From positions 1 through 33,512 of the forward strand of contig CAMJLD010000004.1 of NCBI GenBank assembly GCA_946406645.1: a DNA stretch of 33,512 nt. Direction: 5' to 3'. The position numbers were made by a program, and so were the translations under genes. The notes beneath the pieces are model-generated. The model was given only the letters and a program-made list of their open reading frames with translations, had not been told where the DNA came from and did not search any database. This stretch comes from an uncultured Candidatus Saccharibacteria bacterium. GTDB taxonomy: Bacteria > Patescibacteriota > Saccharimonadia > Saccharimonadales > Saccharimonadaceae. Positions 1-6,002 of the stretch are shown piece by piece (the first letter of the stretch is position 1; every line of letters begins with the position of its first letter).

Positions 1-56
1 CGGTAAAGGAAGCAGATTTTAAGTCTGCCGCGTATACCAATTCCGCCACTCGCCCC
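1..56 (-). tRNA. tRNA-Leu(UAA), truncated at the left edge of the window
   Basis: Minus strand reads GGGGCGAGTGGCGGAATTGGTATACGCGGCAGACTTAAAATCTGC..., with anticodon stem GCAGA/UCUGC and 7-nt loop CUUAAAA giving UAA. The 3' part lies outside the window. Confidence 0.93.
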
Positions 57-79
57 TAGAGAAACCTAAATAATCTATA

Positions 80-153
80 TGGAGGTGCGTACCAGAGTTG
101 CACTGGTCTACGAGGTTTTGCAGACCTCTGCGTAACTGCTCCGCCAACGCACC
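80..153 (-). tRNA. tRNA-Cys(GCA) with encoded CCA
   Basis: Minus strand GGTGCGTTGGCGGAGCAGTTACGCAGAGGTCTGCAAAACCTCGTAGACCAGTGCAACTCTGGTACGCACCTCCA. Acceptor stem GGTGCGT/ACGCACC, anticodon stem GAGGU/ACCUC, loop CUGCAAA. Confidence 0.95.
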
Positions 154-161
154 ATGGCTCT

Positions 162-167
162 ATTTTA
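162..167 (-). promoter_or_regulatory. Extended -10 (TGGTAAAAT) of the tRNA-Cys/tRNA-Leu unit
   Basis: Minus strand TATGGTAAAATAGAGCC ends just before the tRNA-Cys 5' end at 153; no strong -35 seen. Confidence 0.6.
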
Positions 168-190
168 CCATACCGTGAGGCCCTCAAGGC

Positions 191-222
191 AAAAAAATAA
201 GTCCCTTTCGCATGAGACTCAT
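191..222 (-). terminator. Intrinsic terminator of the candidate small RNA
   Basis: 9-bp stem (two G-U pairs), 8-nt loop ATGCGAAA, then TTTTTT on the minus strand. Confidence 0.7.
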
Positions 223-271
223 TTCATATTGTCCGGGTCAACTCTCAGTGATCCCGACAAACACCTCTTGC
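191..271 (-). ncRNA. Candidate small RNA of about 80 nt (two hairpins, own promoter and terminator)
   Basis: Promoter TTGACT (305-300) N17 TAAAAT (282-277). Hairpin 1 spans 260-229. Terminator stem is ATGAGTCTC(222-214)/GGGACTTAT(205-197), followed by a T run to 191. Confidence 0.6.
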
Positions 272-276
272 TTATT

Positions 277-305
277 ATTTTAGACGCAAGCATTTTATTA
301 GTCAA
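277..305 (-). promoter_or_regulatory. Sigma70-type promoter of the candidate small RNA
   Basis: TTGACT - 17 bp - TAAAAT on the minus strand; no protein gene starts downstream before the terminator. Confidence 0.65.
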
Positions 306-458
306 CATTGACTTTTTCGTATTTTATTGTGTTATATATACATGGATCAACAGGGGTAGATGGATGAAAATCTATTTACTTTTTGCGATTTTATTGCGGA
401 ATATATTATTGATAAAAGCACTAGAAATAAGGTAAAATAGAAGCAATAAAGGAGGTTT

Positions 459-854
459 ATGGGAGAAAAAAGAGAAGGCTTGAAGTTCTATCGCTGCAAT
501 ACTTGCGGTAACCTGTTCTTCGTCATGATTGATCCAGATGTACGCCCTTCTTGCTGCGGCAATGAAATGGAAGTTATCGATACGATTCATGGTACCGAAG
601 GCAGCGAGAAGCATGCGCCGATTATTGAGATAAATCAGAACGATACAGAGGTCCAGGTTGGTCTACAGCTTCATGCAATGGAGCCTGAGCACCGCATCGA
701 ATGGGTTGCTCTAACAGATGGCGAGCGCGTCGAGATTCAGAAACTCGGTCTTTCTACCCCACCAGTCGTGAAATTCTCGAAGATGAATGGCGCCGGCAAG
801 GTTCGCGCCTATGCATTCTGTAATATTCACGGCCTATGGGAATCCGAAAAGTAG
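459..854 (+). CDS. dfx: Desulfoferrodoxin / superoxide reductase, 2Fe type
   Basis: N-terminal CNTCGNLFF...CCGNEM desulforedoxin-like Cys set; SOR centre EKHAPII, LHAMEPEHRIEW, CNIHGLW. SD AAAGGAGG before the ATG; -10 TAAAAT at 433-438. Confidence 0.92.
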   Translation: MGEKREGLKFYRCNTCGNLFFVMIDPDVRPSCCGNEMEVIDTIHGTEGSEKHAPIIEINQNDTEVQVGLQLHAMEPEHRIEWVALTDGERVEIQKLGLSTPPVVKFSKMNGAGKVRAYAFCNIHGLWESEK

Positions 855-1447
855 CCGAGACACTGCTCGATCGAGCGAAGCTTGGTTTGTTCGGTTTTGG
901 CAAAGTTTTTTCGCGTCCAAAATATGCGATTTTTGGTATATTCTGCGTAATTTTGATTGCCTATATCTTGAGTTTTTGGCAAAATGGCAGCGGAAACTGG
1001 CAGTTGCTCTGCTCCGGCCTGCCGTTTAGTAGTAAGCTAGAAGTCTTGGGCCGCGTTTTCGTAACGATGGGAGACAATTTCACCTCACTCTGGGGCATCA
1101 GCATCATCCTGCTCGCTCTCCTGCAAGGCATCGTAATTACGCAGCTAGTCTTCACCTGGCGTCACCGCGAGAAGAACGCAACTCTAGATGGGGCTAGCAC
1201 TGGCGGAATTGGCGCAATTCTTGGCTTCATCGCTCTGGGTTGCCCAAGCTGCGGTATCGGGCTATTGACGCCTATCCTATCCGCGGTTGCCGGAGCGAGC
1301 GCGGTCGCTATGGCGGAGACGATTAGTCAGATATTTACGATTATCGCTTTCGGCCTACTCATTTTCACCATTCTGAGACTTGGCTACATCGATTACGTCC
1401 TAGCAAGCGTAAATAATAGAAAGGAAAAGCATGCAAAAAGCAATTAG
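836..1447 (+). CDS. Polytopic membrane protein with intramembrane GCPSCG motif, possible thiol-redox partner
   Basis: About four hydrophobic segments; LGFIALGCPSCGIGLLTPILSAVAG. Overlaps both dfx (18 nt) and the downstream DsbA-like gene. Confidence 0.8.
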   Translation: MGIRKVAETLLDRAKLGLFGFGKVFSRPKYAIFGIFCVILIAYILSFWQNGSGNWQLLCSGLPFSSKLEVLGRVFVTMGDNFTSLWGISIILLALLQGIVITQLVFTWRHREKNATLDGASTGGIGAILGFIALGCPSCGIGLLTPILSAVAGASAVAMAETISQIFTIIAFGLLIFTILRLGYIDYVLASVNNRKEKHAKSN

Positions 1448-2147
1448 GATCGCCGCGTTAGTTGCCGTAATTGGACTGCTCGTCGGACTTGTGATATATA
1501 ACACACTTAACCCGGCGCCGCCAGATATGGGCGTCTGGAACGCCGCAATGAGCAAGGGCGACGCCAAGACCGCAAAGCATCACTTCATTATGTACACAGA
1601 TATTTTCTGCCCATACTGCGACAAATTCTCGAACGCAGTCGCCGCTAACCTCGAGAAGTGGGAGCATGATTATATCGAGCGCGAGAATATTCTCTTCGAG
1701 ATTCGCGTCACGGACGTAAACTACGTGAATGGGCACTCAAATAACAGCCGCCCAGCCGGCATCGCCGCTTACTGCGCAGCTAAGCAGGACAATTTCTGGG
1801 ATTACTACTACGCTTTGCTCGCCAAAATGTTCGAAGATTACCATTCCAAGGGCATCGGGGTCGATAAATATAGTCAGCGCATCCCGGACCTCGATAAAAG
1901 CTACTTCATCAACGTTGCGAAGGGCGTCAAGCTCGATCGGGGCAGCTTCAAGCAGTGCGTCGAGAACGAGGAAACCGCAAAGGAGCTCGACAAGAATACT
2001 ACCAGGGCTCAAAACTACATCAACGGCGGCGTGCCGCGCTTCGTTTTTGACAAGTTCACTTACGACGGCTTCGCTGGTACTTGGGATACAACTAGCGACT
2101 ACGAACAGGTCAAAACGCTCATGAATGCCGGCCTATCCACAAAGTAA
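1431..2147 (+). CDS. DsbA-family membrane-anchored thioredoxin-fold protein
   Basis: N-terminal TM; HHFIMYTDIFCPYCDKFSNAV active site; C-terminal NGGVPRFVFDKFTYDGFAG. Confidence 0.88.
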   Translation: MQKAIRIAALVAVIGLLVGLVIYNTLNPAPPDMGVWNAAMSKGDAKTAKHHFIMYTDIFCPYCDKFSNAVAANLEKWEHDYIERENILFEIRVTDVNYVNGHSNNSRPAGIAAYCAAKQDNFWDYYYALLAKMFEDYHSKGIGVDKYSQRIPDLDKSYFINVAKGVKLDRGSFKQCVENEETAKELDKNTTRAQNYINGGVPRFVFDKFTYDGFAGTWDTTSDYEQVKTLMNAGLSTK

Positions 2148-2186
2148 ATAATATTATATAATATCTAAAATAATAAGGAGATTATC

Positions 2187-2933
2187 ATGGAACTCGCAAG
2201 TGTTTTCATCGGTGTTTTCATACTAGTTTTACTCTTCATTATCTTGCCAGGCTGTCGCGTCGTTCGTCAGTTCGAACGCGGCGTCATATTCACGCTTGGT
2301 AAATATAGTGGTATTAAGGGGCCAGGCCTTCGCCTCATCTTCCCTTACTTCCAGACTATGCAGCGTGTCGACGTGCGTTCCACGCCAATCGACGTACCAA
2401 AGCAGGAAGTGATTACGAAGGATAACGTTACAGTCGGCGTCGACGCCATCGTGTATTTCCGCGTGCTCGATCCAGCCAAGGCTTTGCTTGAGACGACGAA
2501 TTACATCTATGCGACGACCAACTTCGCACAAGCCGCTCTTCGCGATATTACCGGCAACTTCGAGCTCGATGAGCTTCTGTCTAAGCGCGATGAGATTTCC
2601 GCGCAAATCAAGGAAATCGTCGACAAAGAAACCGATAAGTGGGGTATCGACATCGAGAACGTGAAGCTCCAGAACATTGAGCTCCCGGGCGATATGAAGC
2701 GTGCTATGGCAAAGCAGGCTGAGGCTGAACGCGAACGCCGTGCCGCCATCATCGTAGCCGAAGGTGAAAAATCTGCCGCAAAGTCCGTGGCCGACGCCGC
2801 GTCTTTGCTCGCTCGCACGCCGGGCGGCATCCAGATTCGTACTCTCCAGACGCTCGAGAAGATTTCCTCGGATCCTTCCCAGAAGACCGTCATCGTGCTT
2901 CCGAACGACATTAAGGATTTCTTGAAGAAATAA
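2187..2933 (+). CDS. SPFH/stomatin (slipin) family protein
   Basis: N-terminal TM, then VVRQFERGVIFTLGKYSGIKGPGL...TKDNVTVGVDAIVYFRV...QAEAERERRAAIIVAEGEK. SD AAGGAG. Confidence 0.95.
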   Translation: MELASVFIGVFILVLLFIILPGCRVVRQFERGVIFTLGKYSGIKGPGLRLIFPYFQTMQRVDVRSTPIDVPKQEVITKDNVTVGVDAIVYFRVLDPAKALLETTNYIYATTNFAQAALRDITGNFELDELLSKRDEISAQIKEIVDKETDKWGIDIENVKLQNIELPGDMKRAMAKQAEAERERRAAIIVAEGEKSAAKSVADAASLLARTPGGIQIRTLQTLEKISSDPSQKTVIVLPNDIKDFLKK

Positions 2934-2940
2934 GGCAATT

Positions 2941-2974
2941 AAAAACCACCGCTTAAGCAGCGGTGGTTTTTTTA
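2941..2974. terminator. Bidirectional intrinsic terminator
   Basis: AAAAACCACCGCT-TAAGC-AGCGGTGGTTTTTTT: 13-bp stem flanked by A and T tracts between convergent genes. Confidence 0.92.
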
Positions 2975-2980
2975 AAGGTT

Positions 2981-3643
2981 TTAGCCAGCTTCTTCGTCAT
3001 CATAATCGGGGACGGCTTCGCTTTTATGGTGGAAGTCATCCCACCAATCTTTAATGCGGCCCGTGAAGCGATCCCAGAGGGAAACTCTTCCTCCGTAATA
3101 CTGAGGACACTTTCTGCGGCATTCTTCGAAGTATGCACGATTATTCGCGCATACTATATCGTCATACGTGTTGCCTCCCTGATTAGAGTTGGGCTCGGGG
3201 TGATAATCTTTAGCCGCGACATAGTCAAACATAATCTCCGGAGGGTCCTTGGACTGTGTAGTTGAGACGCGCCTCTTGCATAAATTAGCAAGCATCGCTT
3301 CAAGGTCGGCTACAGTAGCAGGCTCGTCGCTATATGTATCGTTCTCGCATATTCCTTCAACGAGCACAGACTCATCCTCGAAGACATCCCGGATGGGAGT
3401 AACCGTTATTGTTAAGTCCGGCTGAATTGGTGCAGCCGTTGCGGTCGGGATTGAGGTTGCCTTCGGCGGGAAGACAATTCCTTCTGACTGCGACTTATCC
3501 GGTTTGGGAACCACTCTACTCTTCCTCATTACCGCGATCATCTTGTTCTGATCCTCTAAAACTTTGCCCTGGTGTGCAATAGTGCCTTCCAGCTGCCTGG
3601 CGGTGCAAATCAATTCTTCTCTAGTCATTGAATCGTAATCCAT
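2981..3643 (-). CDS. Hypothetical protein (no recognised domain)
   Basis: 220 aa, coiled-coil-like N-terminus, Pro/Thr-rich middle, Trp-rich C-terminus (SLWDRFTGRIKDWWDDF). AAGGTG SD, near-consensus promoter upstream and terminator downstream. Confidence 0.75.
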   Translation of the reverse strand: MDYDSMTREELICTARQLEGTIAHQGKVLEDQNKMIAVMRKSRVVPKPDKSQSEGIVFPPKATSIPTATAAPIQPDLTITVTPIRDVFEDESVLVEGICENDTYSDEPATVADLEAMLANLCKRRVSTTQSKDPPEIMFDYVAAKDYHPEPNSNQGGNTYDDIVCANNRAYFEECRRKCPQYYGGRVSLWDRFTGRIKDWWDDFHHKSEAVPDYDDEEAG

Positions 3644-3723
3644 GTTTTCACCTTCTTTCTAAAAATGTGCGTGTTCTTTTTTCTTGAGAGCATAAAAATA
3701 TGCCTCGCAAACAATATACTTCC

Positions 3724-3752
3724 ATTATATCACAAAATGACCAAAAAGTCAA
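3724..3752 (-). promoter_or_regulatory. Near-consensus promoter of the 2981-3643 gene
   Basis: Minus strand TTGACT TTTTGGTCATTTTGTGA TATAAT (17-bp spacer, TGn extended -10); about 75-nt leader. Confidence 0.75.
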
Positions 3753-3787
3753 TGCTCACCCCTGATAGTTTGTGGTATGATAGAAGT

Positions 3788-4786
3788 ATGGCTAGACATC
3801 TAACTTTAATGATTCTAAAACGTGGAAATAAGACCTGTCTTGGGGTCAAAAAGCGCGGTTTTGGCGCCGGAAAACTGATTGAAGCTGGCGGCAAAGTCGA
3901 GCCGGGTGAAACGCCGATGGCGGCCGCGATTCGTGAGGCCGAGGAAGAGCTTAGCATCAAGATTCGTAGCGCTCATAAAGTTGGTCAACTCGTATTCCGT
4001 AATCTCTACTACAAAGGCGAGCCAGAGACCGCGATTACGCATGTCTATATGAGCGAAGATTTTGAGGGTGAGCCAACCGAGACTGATGAATTAACTCCAG
4101 ATTGGTACGATATTAATTCCCTGCCTTACAACAAAATGTGGGGCGATGACGAACACTGGATGCCGGAAGTCTTCCGCGGCAAAGTCGTTGATGCCTATTT
4201 TAACTTCAATGAACAAGATACCTTTACAGATTTTCATATCGATATCGTGCCAGACGAATGTATCGCGCATTTCCGCGACAAGGATTTTGGTTTGCCGGAA
4301 GACGGCGACGAGTCGAGCTTCGTTACGCGCACCGCATCGCGCGCCGTACTCGTCGACAAGGATTACCGCGTAGCGCTCATTGACGCTACGTCGCATGGTT
4401 ATTATAAGCTGCCAGGTGGCGGCATCGACGAAGGCGAGCTAATCAGCGAGGCTCTGCGCCGCGAAGTGCGCGAAGAGGCCGGCTATACAATCGAACCGCT
4501 AGCCACACTCGGCTACGTCCATGAGACTCGCCATAAGTTCGAGCAATTCAATATTTCGTACGCGTTCCTTGCACGAGCAAAAGAGTTCGTCGGAACGAAT
4601 CTGATGGAAGACGAGGCCGAGGACGGCTTTGAGCTCGAATGGTTTGATTCGATTGATGATGCGATTGCGGCCGTCGAAAAAGTCGACACGACAAATATGG
4701 TTTATCAGGCAAAATACTTCACCGCCCGCGAGCTCGCGATTTTGCGCGCCGCGCGCAAGGTATTAAAGGAGCAATATGGACAATAG
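3788..4786 (+). CDS. Tandem Nudix hydrolase: MTH1-like N-domain plus second Nudix C-domain
   Basis: N-domain VKKRGFGAGKLIEAGGKVEPGETPMAAAIREAEEEL...HKVGQLVF...TDELTPDWYDINSLPYNKMWGDDEHWMP...YFNFNEQDTFTDF. C-domain GGGIDEGELISEALRREVREEAGY. ATG 3788 preferred over the ORF start at 3665 because it follows a TATGAT -10 at 3776-3781. Confidence 0.9.
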   Translation: MARHLTLMILKRGNKTCLGVKKRGFGAGKLIEAGGKVEPGETPMAAAIREAEEELSIKIRSAHKVGQLVFRNLYYKGEPETAITHVYMSEDFEGEPTETDELTPDWYDINSLPYNKMWGDDEHWMPEVFRGKVVDAYFNFNEQDTFTDFHIDIVPDECIAHFRDKDFGLPEDGDESSFVTRTASRAVLVDKDYRVALIDATSHGYYKLPGGGIDEGELISEALRREVREEAGYTIEPLATLGYVHETRHKFEQFNISYAFLARAKEFVGTNLMEDEAEDGFELEWFDSIDDAIAAVEKVDTTNMVYQAKYFTARELAILRAARKVLKEQYGQ

Positions 4787-5951
4787 AGTTCCACTCGCCG
4801 AACGCATGCGACCAAAGTCGCTCGATGAGGTGGTGGGACAGGAAGACATTATTGGCGACGGCAAAATTTTGACCGAAATCGTGCGCAAACAAGAGCCGGT
4901 AAACATTATTTTCTGGGGCCCTCCTGGCACCGGCAAGACAACACTCGCGCGCATTATTGCGAAGGAATTCAAAGCGGATTTCGTCGAGATTTCGGCGGTC
5001 ACAGCCGGTAAAAAAGACGTCGAAAAAGTCGTCGAGCAGGCGCGCCGCAACTGGAATCTGCAGCAGCGCACCGTGCTTTTCGTGGACGAAATTCATCGTT
5101 TCAACAAGGCGCAGCAGGATGCGTTCTTGCCGCACGTCGAATCTGGCCTGATTACTTTAATTGGCGCAACAACCGAGAACCCGAGCTTTGAGGTGATTTC
5201 CCCGCTGCTTTCTCGCAGCCGCGTCGTGATCGTGAAGCACCTTAGTAAAGACGATATTATTACGGTTCTCAAGCGTGCGATCAAGGCCGAAAAAGCCACG
5301 AAGCGCGTGTCGGCCGCGGCAATCGATTATCTCGCCGAGCTCTCCGGCGGCGATGCCCGCTCGGCGCTTGGCGATCTCGAACTCGCGCTTAGTCTCTCGC
5401 AAAAAGTCGGCGTCGAGCAGGTGCTCGAAGCGGCCGGTCGCAAAGTGCCGGGCTACGACAAAAAAGGCGACAACCATTACGATAATATTTCTGCGTTCAT
5501 TAAGTCGATGCGTGGCGGCGATGCCGATGCGGCGCTGTATTATCTCGCACGCATGCTCAATGCCGGCGAAGACCCGAAGTTCGTCGCGCGTCGCATGGTG
5601 ATTTTTGCTTCCGAAGATATTGGCCTGGCCGGCAACGGCGCGCTCGATCTCGCACTCAATGCCTTCATGGCGGTCGAGCGAATCGGCATGCCAGAAAGCG
5701 GCCTGATTCTCGCGCACGTCACAACTGCGCTCGCGAAGGCAAAGAAATCCCGCGAGACAACCGATGCTTGGTATAAGGCGCAAGATTTGGCGCGCCGCAC
5801 GATGGGCCTCCCGGTGCCGATTTGGCTCCGCAATGCCCCGACGAAGCTCATGAAAGAGCTCGGTTTTGGCGAAGGTCAAAAATGGGAAGCTGGCTTCAAA
5901 CTCGACAAAAACTACCTGCCGGACGAAATTAAAGACAAAAAAATCCTATAG
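4776..5951 (+). CDS. rarA: Replication-associated recombination protein A (MgsA/RarA family AAA+ ATPase)
   Basis: [22 protein letters not shown]...[19 protein letters not shown]...[22 protein letters not shown]...[13 protein letters not shown]; characteristic C-terminal domain. Confidence 0.96.
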   Translation: MDNRVPLAERMRPKSLDEVVGQEDIIGDGKILTEIVRKQEPVNIIFWGPPGTGKTTLARIIAKEFKADFVEISAVTAGKKDVEKVVEQARRNWNLQQRTVLFVDEIHRFNKAQQDAFLPHVESGLITLIGATTENPSFEVISPLLSRSRVVIVKHLSKDDIITVLKRAIKAEKATKRVSAAAIDYLAELSGGDARSALGDLELALSLSQKVGVEQVLEAAGRKVPGYDKKGDNHYDNISAFIKSMRGGDADAALYYLARMLNAGEDPKFVARRMVIFASEDIGLAGNGALDLALNAFMAVERIGMPESGLILAHVTTALAKAKKSRETTDAWYKAQDLARRTMGLPVPIWLRNAPTKLMKELGFGEGQKWEAGFKLDKNYLPDEIKDKKIL

Positions 5952-5972
5952 CTCAAATCCGACCAACAAAAA

Positions 5973-5990
5973 CCAGCCCCGAAGGGCTGG
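5973..5990 (-). terminator. Terminator hairpin of the 6003-8966 gene, possibly also used by rarA
   Basis: CCAGCCC CGAA/TTCG GGGCTGG, followed by TTTTTG on the minus strand. Confidence 0.75.
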
Positions 5991-6002
5991 AGTTTGGGTG
6001 TT

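Noticed and set aside
191-271. TPP riboswitch, because of CUGAGA in the small RNA
   Set aside because: The other conserved TPP elements are absent and no thiamine gene follows; the transcript terminates before the tRNAs.
154-435. 93-aa ORF between tRNA-Cys and the desulfoferrodoxin gene
   Set aside because: Starts at the tRNA edge, low-complexity hydrophobic composition, no SD, and overlaps the better supported antisense sRNA unit.
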